From Prolixibacteraceae bacterium (GTDB lineage: Bacteria; Bacteroidota; Bacteroidia; Bacteroidales; Prolixibacteraceae), in the NCBI GenBank assembly GCA_009773765.1, contig WTWZ01000005.1, positions 1 to 64,000 of the forward strand: a stretch of DNA of 64,000 nucleotides, written 5' to 3'. The stretch's first letter is position 1; the number at the start of each line of letters is the position of its first letter. The notes beneath the pieces were generated by a model. The model saw only the letters and a program-made list of their open reading frames with translations, ran no database searches and had not been told where the DNA came from. The position numbers and the translations under genes were made by a program. Shown here one piece after another: positions 8,042-16,024 of the stretch.

Positions 8042-8086
8042 TTCGACTACGCTACCAGTCTGACAGTCACGGTGAGCGTAGTCGAA
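8042..8086. repeat. Inverted repeat TTCGACTACGCT...AGCGTAGTCGAA
   Basis: A 12-bp perfect inverted repeat (8042-8053 with 8075-8086), extended by ACC/GGT, with a 21-nt centre. It lies in the 208-bp spacer between two minus-strand genes. It resembles REP-like elements found in many Bacteroidota spacers. It could also stop transcription of the EamA gene's downstream neighbour region, but lacks a T-run. Confidence 0.5.
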
Positions 8087-8186
8087 CCGTATAACAGTGA
8101 CCCTATTTCATTCCACCAACCTGTTAAATTCAAAAACGTCAATAAAATGGGAATTGAAAGAGATTATTTGATGCGGCAATGAAAAA

Positions 8187-9098
8187 TTAAAGGAAGAAAA
8201 AAGCAACACCAATAACGGTGATAATGGCTCCCAAAATTTCTTTCCAGTTGATTTTTTCCTTAAACAGAATAACGGCCGGGGCAATGATTAAAACCGGCGT
8301 AACCGACATTAAAGTGGCAGCAATTCCGGCCTTTGTATGCTGAACTGCCAGCAGCGAAAACGAAACCCCTAAAAACGGGCCAAAAAAAGCGCCAAGTGTT
8401 ATTCGTTTCATGGCTGGAATATTCTTTAATGCTGCTTTAAACCTCGGCCATCGCTTCATAAAAGTGAGTATAAAAATAAAACCCACAACACCAGTGAGCA
8501 CCCTGATTTGAGCAGATGAAAAAGCATCGTAACCGCCCATTCCTTTTTTGCTGATTACCAGGCCAGCCCCCTGCCCCAGCGCTCCGCCAAGTGCGAGAAG
8601 AATTCCCTGTAATGAATAGTTTGACTTTATTCTTCTGGTTACCGTGCCGTTTTCTTCCGTTTTTTCGCGTTTTAAAATTACTATAACAATGCCGGTTAGC
8701 GTAATTGCCATTCCAAGCAAACTTTTCACCGATAAAACTTCGTCAAGCAACAACCAGCCAATTAATGCTGCAAAAGGTGGTGCAAGCGCCATTACCAGCA
8801 TCGAAATCCGCGCACCGATTACAACCAGCGCCTGGAAAAGCAGTAAATCGCCAATGACAAAACCAACAAGCCCTGAAAGTGCCAGCCACTGCCACTGAAA
8901 AAGGGTCGCATCTGTTGGGAAAAAGTACCCGCGAACAAACCAACTGTAAAAACCAATAAAGAAAAATGCAATCACCAGCCGGATCAAGTTCACCGAAAGT
9001 GAACCCACTTTTTTTCCAGCCGATTCGAACGCCATACTGGTTACTGTCCAGAATAACGCGGTTAAAACACCTGCTATTTCTCCAAAGTGGTTTTGCAT
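8187..9098 (-). CDS. EamA/DMT-family membrane transporter
   Basis: A 303-residue protein with about ten hydrophobic segments arranged as two five-helix EamA repeats (roughly residues 5-140 and 160-300). This is the standard drug/metabolite transporter fold. The second half of each repeat shows the usual small-residue-rich helices, such as LVMALAPPFAALIGWLLLDEVLS and LMSVTPVLIIAPAVILFKEKIN. Such proteins export or import small metabolites, but the substrate cannot be told from sequence. It appears monocistronic, with repeat-like spacers on both sides. Confidence 0.85.
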   Translation of the reverse strand: MQNHFGEIAGVLTALFWTVTSMAFESAGKKVGSLSVNLIRLVIAFFFIGFYSWFVRGYFFPTDATLFQWQWLALSGLVGFVIGDLLLFQALVVIGARISMLVMALAPPFAALIGWLLLDEVLSVKSLLGMAITLTGIVIVILKREKTEENGTVTRRIKSNYSLQGILLALGGALGQGAGLVISKKGMGGYDAFSSAQIRVLTGVVGFIFILTFMKRWPRFKAALKNIPAMKRITLGAFFGPFLGVSFSLLAVQHTKAGIAATLMSVTPVLIIAPAVILFKEKINWKEILGAIITVIGVAFFFL

Positions 9099-9102
9099 AA
9101 AG

Positions 9103-9256
9103 AAAAAAATATGAGTATTAAGTACCCAGTATTGAGTATCAGTTCAAAGTTCCGGGTTTCGAGTTCAGAGTTCGGGGTATGTTCAGATTCGGGGTTGTCT
9201 GCTGTCAAGTATCAAGCATCCAATAACCAGTATCAAGTATCGAGTAACCAGTATCT
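9103..9256. repeat. Degenerate AGTATCAAGTATC / AGTTCAGAGTTC spacer repeat
   Basis: The whole spacer is built from two interleaved imperfect units: AGTTC(A/C)(A/G)AGTTC (9135-9178) and (A)GTATCAAGTATC/AACCAGTATC (9205-9256). No ORF is supported. The repeat reaches the stop codon of the TlpA-like gene. Confidence 0.5.
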
Positions 9257-10350
9257 TATTTCAAAATCTCGGCAACAAAAGCGCGCAACTCGTCGCCTCG
9301 TTTGTTTTTGGCAATAATCTTTCCGGTTTTATCAACCAGTAAACTTGATGGAATAGACTGGATAGCATACATTTGCGAGGCTTCGTTTTGCCAGTACGCC
9401 AAATCGGAAACCTGTGTCCATGCCAGTTTATCATCGGCAATGGCTTTTAACCAGGCTTCTTTATCACGGTCGAGCGAAACGCCAAATATTGTAAATCCTT
9501 TGCTCTTGTATTCGTTATAAACCGCTACCAAATTTGGGTTTTCAACACGGCAAGGCCCACACCAGGCTGCCCAGAAATCGAGCAGGGTCAATTCGTTTTG
9601 CGAATAGATATCAGAAAATTTAACCGGATTTCCGTCGGGGTCGTTTTGAGTGAAATCGGGAGCGACTTGCCCAACCGCCACTTTCTTCAGTTTAACGATT
9701 TGTTCTTTTAACTGTACGATTGAAGGAATAGAATCCAGTTTTGAATCGAGTTCATTCACCAATGCCTCCAGTTCCTCCACTTCTTTTCCGTATTGTATTT
9801 GTGAAATAAGAAATGGTGTTACGTAAGATGCGGGATTGTTTTTTACAAAATCATCGCGCATCGTGTTTGTGCTTTCGTACATTTTTTCAACCTCGTCCAT
9901 CAGCTCGCGTCCTTTCGCAGTATCTCCGGCGGCAATTGCAGCGCGCGATTCCTGGTACAGCGACATATATTTTTCGCTGATTTCGTTGATTTGGCCGTTT
10001 AATGCTGCATACTCATCGTGGGTTTTCGAACCGGTTACTTTGGCAAACTGCACAGAATCGGCTTTTCCAACCACCGTCATTTTTGTATTTTCCACAAATA
10101 CGATGGCTTTTGCGCGTTGCCCTAATACCGATAAATAATAGTCAACCGGAAAATCGACTATCCCTTCCATAACGGCAACGCCTTCCACAATGTCGGCAGT
10201 ATCAACGGGAACCCATGCTCCGGGACCGCGTTTTTCGAGCAGGATTTTTCCTTCAGCGCCCTCAAGCTGAACCTGAATATTAAAACCCTTTTGTTTTTGC
10301 GTACAAGCAAACAATGCAACACCCAAGATTAGAACCAGAAATTTTTTCAT
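9256..10350 (-). CDS. TlpA-family thiol-disulfide oxidoreductase lipoprotein with DUF4369-like N-domain
   Basis: A 364-residue envelope protein. Signal peptide II ends at Cys16 (VALFAC), so it is a lipoprotein. An N-terminal DUF4369-like beta domain (about 22-110) and a helical linker rich in charged residues (about 115-220) precede a TlpA/AhpC-type thioredoxin domain (about 225-364). The redox motif is W-C-G-P-C at 263-267 and a cis-Pro segment follows (QSIPSSLLVDK). It probably reduces or exchanges disulfides in periplasmic proteins. This architecture is typical of Bacteroidota. It seems to be transcribed alone. Confidence 0.9.
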   Translation of the reverse strand: MKKFLVLILGVALFACTQKQKGFNIQVQLEGAEGKILLEKRGPGAWVPVDTADIVEGVAVMEGIVDFPVDYYLSVLGQRAKAIVFVENTKMTVVGKADSVQFAKVTGSKTHDEYAALNGQINEISEKYMSLYQESRAAIAAGDTAKGRELMDEVEKMYESTNTMRDDFVKNNPASYVTPFLISQIQYGKEVEELEALVNELDSKLDSIPSIVQLKEQIVKLKKVAVGQVAPDFTQNDPDGNPVKFSDIYSQNELTLLDFWAAWCGPCRVENPNLVAVYNEYKSKGFTIFGVSLDRDKEAWLKAIADDKLAWTQVSDLAYWQNEASQMYAIQSIPSSLLVDKTGKIIAKNKRGDELRAFVAEILK

Positions 10351-10411
10351 TATATAAAAATTTAAATTATTGCATTGATAATTACTGCGAAAATAAGCTT
10401 TCTGACAGAAA

Positions 10412-12124
10412 TTATCCTATTTCTATTTTATAAGCAGCCAGATCTTCAACTACCGAACTACGGATAAACTCAGCGTGGCCTTTTACAAGCGATTTTGTTT
10501 GTTTGATAAACACTTTCGCAGATTTAATGTAAGTTGCATCGCGGTTACTGTCGATTACAAGCAGGTAACTCATAATAATGAACCCTGCCATTTCAACCAA
10601 ACGACGGGCATGAAAATCGATAAACTCGTTGTCGTTGCTGTCAACCACTTTTTTAACTGCCTGCTCATAATCATCGGTAAGAATGATAAGTGTGCGGCGC
10701 ATGAATTCGAGTTCGGGAGTGATTTTCTGAGCCTCGTATTCCCGAACCTGCGCCAGATAACCACCGGTTGTAACCCCACGAATGGCAGCAACAACCTGTA
10801 ACTGTGTTGTTCCTTCATAAATTGAAGTAATTCGGGCATCGCGGTAAATCCGTTCAACCGGATAATCTTTCATAAAACCCGAGCCACCGTGAATCTGAAC
10901 TGCATCGTAAGCCAGTTGGTTACAAAATTCGCTTGCCAAACCCTTTCCAAGCGGTGTAAATATATCGGCCAGCCTCTGGTATTTTTTCATCTCGTTTTTC
11001 TCGTCCTTTTCCAAAGCGCGTTCTTCCGAAATGTGCATGTATGTTTTGTACATATCAACAAAACGGGCGGTTTCGTAAAGCAAAGTACGGGATGCATCCA
11101 GTTTTGCTTTCATAGTTGTAATTATTTCGTAAACGGCAGGAAAGCGGATAATTGCCTTCCCGAACTGAACACGTTCTTTTGCATAAACCAAAGATTCGCG
11201 GTATGCGGCTTCGGAAATGCCGACCGATTGGGCATGGATTCCCAAACGCGCGCCGTTCATCAACGCCATTACATATTTAATAAGGCCTAATTTACGGTCG
11301 CCAACCAATTCGCCGGGAGCATCCTTAAAAACAAGTTCGCAGGTTGGCGAACCAATGATACCCATTTTATGCTCAATGCGGCGAACGCTGACTCCGCCAT
11401 TACGTTTGTCGTAAATAAACATCGACAAACCGCGGCCATCTTTTGTTCCGGCTTCCGAGCGGGCCAATACCAAAGCAATATCGCCATCGCCGTTGGTAAT
11501 AAAGCGTTTCACGCCATTCAGCAACCAGGCGCCTTTCTTTTCGTTCCAGGTAGCTTTTAACTGAACGGCCTGCAAATCGGAACCTGCATCGGGCTCTGTT
11601 AAATCCATTGCCATGGTTTCGCCGGCACAAACACGGGGTAAATACTTCTCTTTTTGTTCTTCCGAAGCAAATTCGTTGATGGTTTCTGCACAGTCCTGAA
11701 GTCCCCAGATATTAACAAAGCCGGCATCTGCGCGCGAAACAATATCGGCAGCCATGATGTACGGCACAATCGGGAAATTTAAACCATCGTATTTACGTGG
11801 CAACGACATTCCCATTAAACCGGCTTTACGAAGCGCATCAATATTTTCTTCGGTTCCACGGGCATAAATCACATGCCCATCGACAACCTGCGGCCCTTCT
11901 GCATCAATGCTTTCGGCATTTGGCGCAACAATATCGCCACAAATTTCACCTACAACTTCGAGTACTTTATCGAAACTGTCCAATGCATCTTCATAATCCA
12001 TTGGCGCAAAATCGTATTTTTTCTTTTCTTCGAAATTCCGTTCTTTCAACCGAACAATTTTCTCCATCATCGGATGCGTCAAATGGAATTTCAGGTCTTT
12101 ATTATCAGTATAAAAATTAGCCAT
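10412..12124 (-). CDS. Acyl-CoA dehydrogenase
   Basis: An FAD enzyme that introduces the alpha-beta double bond of acyl-CoA and passes electrons to ETF. The 570 residues include the N-terminal helical domain, the middle beta domain (MAMDLTEPDAGSDL, FITNG, MGIIGSPTCEL) and the C-terminal helical domain. The last contains the catalytic-base loop IYEGTTQLQ, whose Glu is the usual active-site base of this subfamily. A C-terminal extension of about 130 residues makes it longer than the roughly 380-residue classical enzymes. It starts 1 nt after the etfA stop, so etfB-etfA and this gene form one operon. Chain-length preference is unknown. Confidence 0.93.
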   Translation of the reverse strand: MANFYTDNKDLKFHLTHPMMEKIVRLKERNFEEKKKYDFAPMDYEDALDSFDKVLEVVGEICGDIVAPNAESIDAEGPQVVDGHVIYARGTEENIDALRKAGLMGMSLPRKYDGLNFPIVPYIMAADIVSRADAGFVNIWGLQDCAETINEFASEEQKEKYLPRVCAGETMAMDLTEPDAGSDLQAVQLKATWNEKKGAWLLNGVKRFITNGDGDIALVLARSEAGTKDGRGLSMFIYDKRNGGVSVRRIEHKMGIIGSPTCELVFKDAPGELVGDRKLGLIKYVMALMNGARLGIHAQSVGISEAAYRESLVYAKERVQFGKAIIRFPAVYEIITTMKAKLDASRTLLYETARFVDMYKTYMHISEERALEKDEKNEMKKYQRLADIFTPLGKGLASEFCNQLAYDAVQIHGGSGFMKDYPVERIYRDARITSIYEGTTQLQVVAAIRGVTTGGYLAQVREYEAQKITPELEFMRRTLIILTDDYEQAVKKVVDSNDNEFIDFHARRLVEMAGFIIMSYLLVIDSNRDATYIKSAKVFIKQTKSLVKGHAEFIRSSVVEDLAAYKIEIG

Positions 12125-12125
12125 G

Positions 12126-13145
12126 TTATTTAGTATTAGCTTTATAGTACTTAATCATTTTCGGGAGAATCTCAGCAACATCGCCGGTAATCACATAATC
12201 GGCAATTGAGTTGATTGGAGCCTCGGGATCGGTATTTATCGCAATGATTTGTGCCGATTCTTCCATTCCCGCGCGGTGCTGTATTTGGCCCGAAATTCCG
12301 CAGGCAATGTACAGTTTCGGACGAACTGTTGTTCCGGTTTGCCCAATCTGGCGCTCATGCTCAACATAACCCGAATCGACTGCTGCGCGCGATGCGCCAA
12401 CTTCGCCGCCCAAAACTTCGGCAAGTTCAAAAAGTAAATCGAAATTGGCCTTCGAGCCAACCCCATAACCTCCGGCAACAATAATTCCTGCCCCTTTGAT
12501 GTTTACTTTGCTTTTTTCGATATGACGTTCAATTATTTCGACAACGAAATCGGTATCGTTCACATATTTCGAAACATCGAGTTTATTGATTGTACCCTTG
12601 TATTTTGGGTCGAGAATTGTTTTTTTCATCACCCCTTCGCGAACGGTAGCCATTTGCGGCCGACAATCGGGGTTGATAATGGTTGCGATGATGTTCCCGC
12701 CAAAAGCCGGACGAATCTGGTAAAGCAGGTTTTCATATACCTTGTTCAGTTTTTTGTCTTCGTGATTGCCAATAACGAGCGAAGTACAATCGGCGGTTAA
12801 ACCGCTGTGCAACGCCGAAGAAACCCTTGGTCCCAAATCTCGGCCAACCGAACTTGCGCCCATCAGCGCAATCTGTGGTTTTTCTTCCTGAAAGAGTTTT
12901 ACCACAATCGATGTATGTGGCAAAGTTGAGTACGGAACCAGTCGCTTATCGTCGGCAATGTGCAAAACATCAACACCATAAGGGATTATATCCTTTTCAA
13001 TTCCATCGAGTTTATAACCGATGGCAATTGCTTCAAGTTTGCATTTCAGTTCGGTAGCCAACGCCCGCCCTTTTGTCAGCAATTCCATGCTTACTTCGGC
13101 AACCTGGCTGTCCTCCAATTCGCAATATACAAAAACACTATTCAT
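12126..13145 (-). CDS. etfA: Electron transfer flavoprotein subunit alpha
   Basis: EtfA carries the FAD of the heterodimeric ETF that takes electrons from acyl-CoA dehydrogenases. The 339-residue protein has the N-terminal domain (VFVYCELEDSQVAEVSMELL) and the characteristic C-terminal FAD-binding segment near residues 205-330: GAGIIVAGGYGVG, VGASRAAVDSGYVEHERQIGQTG and YIACGISGQIQH. I place the start at 13145 (MNSVFVYCE, the usual N-terminus). An ATG seven codons upstream (13166) overlaps the etfB stop by one base (TAATG) and is the alternative. It is the middle gene of the operon. Confidence 0.95.
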   Translation of the reverse strand: MNSVFVYCELEDSQVAEVSMELLTKGRALATELKCKLEAIAIGYKLDGIEKDIIPYGVDVLHIADDKRLVPYSTLPHTSIVVKLFQEEKPQIALMGASSVGRDLGPRVSSALHSGLTADCTSLVIGNHEDKKLNKVYENLLYQIRPAFGGNIIATIINPDCRPQMATVREGVMKKTILDPKYKGTINKLDVSKYVNDTDFVVEIIERHIEKSKVNIKGAGIIVAGGYGVGSKANFDLLFELAEVLGGEVGASRAAVDSGYVEHERQIGQTGTTVRPKLYIACGISGQIQHRAGMEESAQIIAINTDPEAPINSIADYVITGDVAEILPKMIKYYKANTK

Positions 13146-13165
13146 ATTTTCTGATATTTTAACCA

Positions 13166-14041
13166 TTAACCAATGGTGTGATTTTCAATTAACCCTCTCA
13201 TTAACTGGTCGATATCTTCATCGGAAGAAGTTATTACTTTTGCCCCCTTCGACTGAAGAACCACGTTCTCCACTTTTTTAACTTTGGTTGGAGAACCGTT
13301 TAAACCCAATTCGTTCATGTCAACTTCGATGTCCTGTACGGTCCATTCTTTAATGTTCAGGTATGGCCTGTCGTTATACAGGTGAATATAATCATCGTTC
13401 GAAACCTGCATTTCTGAAATGGTTTTGGCATGTTTGTACTTCATAATCAGTTTTGCGTTTCGCGCCCGGCAATCGGGAGCTGAACTGTTTACGGTAACCA
13501 CCAGCGGCATTGGGCATTTCACCACTTCCACACCGCGTTCGAGGCGGCGTTTAATGGTTAAAACCCCATTGTTAATTGCCTTAATTTCTTCGGCATAGGT
13601 AACTTGCGGAATTCCAAGCTTTTCGGCAACCTGCGGACCAACCTGGGCAGTATCGCCATCGATTGCCTGACGGCCTGCAATGATGATATCGTATTTACCA
13701 TATTTTTTCAGGGTTTGGCCAATTGCATACGATGTTGCCAATGTATCGGAACCTGCAAAGGCACGGTCGGTAAGCAAAATGCCATCATCGGCGCCGCGGA
13801 ACAGGCCTTCGCGGATAATTTCGGCAGCCCGGCTTGGCCCCATTGTAATAATGGTAATTGTTGTTCCGGGGAATTTGTCTTTAATCCGGAGCGCCTGTTC
13901 AAGGGCATTCAAATCCTCGGGATTAAAAATGGCAGGAAGGGCAGCCCGGTTAACCGTTCCATCGGCTTTCATTGCATCTTTGCCAACATTCCTTGTATCA
14001 GGAACCTGCTTGGCAAGAACGATAATTTTATAACCTTTCAT
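13166..14041 (-). CDS. etfB: Electron transfer flavoprotein subunit beta
   Basis: EtfB binds AMP and docks the dehydrogenase partner. The 291-residue protein begins MKGYKIIVLAKQVPDTRNVG, followed by FNPEDLNALEQALRIKD, the GPSRAAEIIREGLFRGADDGILL nucleotide-site region and AGRQAIDGDTAQVGPQVAEKLG, the ETF-beta signature. It is longer than the roughly 255-residue classical form because of an extended C-terminus, as in the subgroup that pairs with longer acyl-CoA dehydrogenases. It is the first gene of the etfB-etfA-dehydrogenase operon and has a promoter match about 45-75 nt upstream. Confidence 0.95.
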   Translation of the reverse strand: MKGYKIIVLAKQVPDTRNVGKDAMKADGTVNRAALPAIFNPEDLNALEQALRIKDKFPGTTITIITMGPSRAAEIIREGLFRGADDGILLTDRAFAGSDTLATSYAIGQTLKKYGKYDIIIAGRQAIDGDTAQVGPQVAEKLGIPQVTYAEEIKAINNGVLTIKRRLERGVEVVKCPMPLVVTVNSSAPDCRARNAKLIMKYKHAKTISEMQVSNDDYIHLYNDRPYLNIKEWTVQDIEVDMNELGLNGSPTKVKKVENVVLQSKGAKVITSSDEDIDQLMRGLIENHTIG

Positions 14042-14084
14042 TCGTCAATATTTGATTTAATTACGTTCGATTTTTAAAAGGATG

Positions 14085-14115
14085 CAAATATAGAAATTCA
14101 ACCCTGAAAATCAAG
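14085..14115 (-). promoter_or_regulatory. Promoter for the etfB-etfA-acyl-CoA dehydrogenase operon
   Basis: On the minus strand CTTG (14115-14112) is followed after 19 nt by TATATTTG (14092-14085), matching TAnnTTTG fully and the -33 box at three of four bases. The predicted leader is about 40 nt. Confidence 0.55.
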
Positions 14116-14150
14116 TAACATAGACGAGCAATTCGAGGGATATCGGTTGT

Positions 14151-14741
14151 TTATTGTTCAAATTCGAAAGTCAACATTTTTCTTTTATTACCTATTTTTT
14201 TCTTTTGAAGATTTTCAATATCTACAACTGCTCCAAAATCAATAAAAATGTCATAAAACTTACTATAGTCGTTTCCCCAATAAATCATTGCGCACGACAT
14301 AGGTGCGCCTTTCCCAGTATCTTTTCCATTTTCAAGAAATTTCAAGCGTGTGTCATATAAAAAACATATCGCTCTGGCCTGTCCAAAAACACTTTGCTTC
14401 CAATGTCCAGTATTTGTTGCAACTGGAACCAATGCTAAAATTTCCGAACCATATTGGTTATGTGTTAATGCACATTTTGCCAACCAGTTTTTTATAGTAG
14501 TACCCCGTTCTCTATCTGAACCATAAGGTGGATTCATATATATTGTAGGATAATTCCAGTTTTCTTTCAGCCCATCGTTTTTTGCTAATGAAAATTCTTT
14601 CTCAGCATAAACTAATGAGTATTCATTTGAGCAAGGATCTAATGCTATTGACCCACCAAAAAATTTCTTAATTGCGTTTATGTATTTTATTGGTGTCCCC
14701 CAATTTTGGCTCTGAGAATTTACACTTCTTCCTGCACTCAT
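14151..14741 (-). CDS. Phage-type DNA N6-adenine methyltransferase (Dam/PF05869-like)
   Basis: The 196-residue product shows the compact layout of phage N-6-adenine methyltransferases. It has an N-terminal WGTP (residues 14-17), SAM-binding LDPCSN (34-39) and the catalytic NPPYG (70-74), followed by VPVATNTGHWKQ and RLKFLENG. It would methylate adenine in a short DNA site. The start at 14741 overlaps the nuclease stop (ATGA) and follows a GGAGGGG sequence 7 nt upstream. An in-frame Met at 14756 is an alternative. With the upstream gene it forms a probable restriction-modification pair. The pair is AT-rich against the neighbouring etf genes, suggesting transfer. Confidence 0.8.
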   Translation of the reverse strand: MSAGRSVNSQSQNWGTPIKYINAIKKFFGGSIALDPCSNEYSLVYAEKEFSLAKNDGLKENWNYPTIYMNPPYGSDRERGTTIKNWLAKCALTHNQYGSEILALVPVATNTGHWKQSVFGQARAICFLYDTRLKFLENGKDTGKGAPMSCAMIYWGNDYSKFYDIFIDFGAVVDIENLQKKKIGNKRKMLTFEFEQ

Positions 14742-15874
14742 AAAATTCCCCTCCAATTTTTAGAGCGTAATTCAGTAATTTCATTTTTCAAGTCATCTAA
14801 AGACTTGGTTTCAGGGGCAATTACATTAAACCATTTTTCAATTCTACTCAGATTTTCTGTAAAATATTTAAGTAATGCCATGTCAGCATCTAAATCCATT
14901 CTAACTTTTGTGAAAACATTTCGTTTTTTGTTGGCACTATAACTGTTTTTAAAATCTTGTTGAACACAAATATATTCTGGTGCAGGATTAAAGATTAAAT
15001 CGTCAATAAACTGTGCAAGACCATAATCAGTAAGAAAAATTAGCCAATCATAAGATTGGGCAAGAACTTTTAATTCTTTATTTTGATTTTCAGCAGTAAA
15101 CCAGTTGCCATGATTACTAACAACTCCTACTGTCAAAATAAACTTCTTTAATAATTCAGAATCGGATGAATAAATTATCTCCTCCATTAATTCAACATAT
15201 GGCTTTATGTAAGGTTGATTATCTGAACGATAAATAATGCCGTATTTTTCTCCGTTATCTGTCCGTATTTTTTGTAAGGAAGAAGCTGCTTTTGCAACGT
15301 AAGCTCCTTGTTTTGCCTTTTCTATTGTTTGAGGTCCTTTCAAAGTCCCCTCCTCAACACCAACTCTTTTGCATTCAAACATTGCATACGGTTTCTGAAA
15401 TTGCTCAAAAATGTAAAGTTTATGATCGACTTGTCCAAAGGATTTGAAACTCGTTAATAAGAATGTGTCAATTGATTCTGCTATTGTACAGGCATTTCGT
15501 AAAATATTATGCTTGTCGAGTAGGTTGTTGGTTTTTTTCTCAAACTTTGAAATGTCTGTTATTTGCTTTAAAGCATTTAAAATCTTGGTTGAAGTGATAG
15601 AATTTCCATCATTGAGTATTATTACCTCATAATCTTTAATTATTGGATGCAAAGAGTATTCAACGTTATGCGAAATTTCTTCATTTCCATATTCGACTAA
15701 ACCTCTTTCAATTGATGTTGAATTGTTAAAACCCCATGACTTCAAGAGATAGTATGTAATAATCTCAACCATTGTTCCAAGTGCTCTACCTGCTGCTTTC
15801 TTTTTGTCCTGGGTGTAGTGAAACACTTGCTCTCCAAGTGCATTTTGTAATTTATCTACCGATTCGTAAGCCAT
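14738..15874 (-). CDS. Putative PD-(D/E)XK restriction endonuclease of an R-M pair
   Basis: A 378-residue protein with no family I can name for certain. An N-terminal helical segment (KKKAAGRALGTMVEIITYYLL) precedes a likely nuclease core: Asp150 (VDHKLYIF), then Glu167-Cys-Lys169 in YAMFECKRVG, spaced as in PD-(D/E)XK enzymes. A well-ordered segment GPQTIEKAKQGAYVAKAASSLQKIR follows (about 180-204). The C-terminal third is polar and may read DNA. It is coupled by a 4-bp overlap to the adenine methyltransferase, which strongly suggests a type II restriction-modification operon. The nuclease assignment is inference from motif and context. Confidence 0.6.
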   Translation of the reverse strand: MAYESVDKLQNALGEQVFHYTQDKKKAAGRALGTMVEIITYYLLKSWGFNNSTSIERGLVEYGNEEISHNVEYSLHPIIKDYEVIILNDGNSITSTKILNALKQITDISKFEKKTNNLLDKHNILRNACTIAESIDTFLLTSFKSFGQVDHKLYIFEQFQKPYAMFECKRVGVEEGTLKGPQTIEKAKQGAYVAKAASSLQKIRTDNGEKYGIIYRSDNQPYIKPYVELMEEIIYSSDSELLKKFILTVGVVSNHGNWFTAENQNKELKVLAQSYDWLIFLTDYGLAQFIDDLIFNPAPEYICVQQDFKNSYSANKKRNVFTKVRMDLDADMALLKYFTENLSRIEKWFNVIAPETKSLDDLKNEITELRSKNWRGIL

Positions 15875-16024
15875 AATTCAATTCTTATTTTCTGCTAAAT
15901 TAAAGAAATAATTCTCAACTCTTTATTATACACCTAAGAGTGTTCCCGGGTTTATAACAATTATTCATAAGGACTGAATAACATATCAATCCGTTAATTT
16001 AACGTGAGTTTAAGTAAAAAAAAT

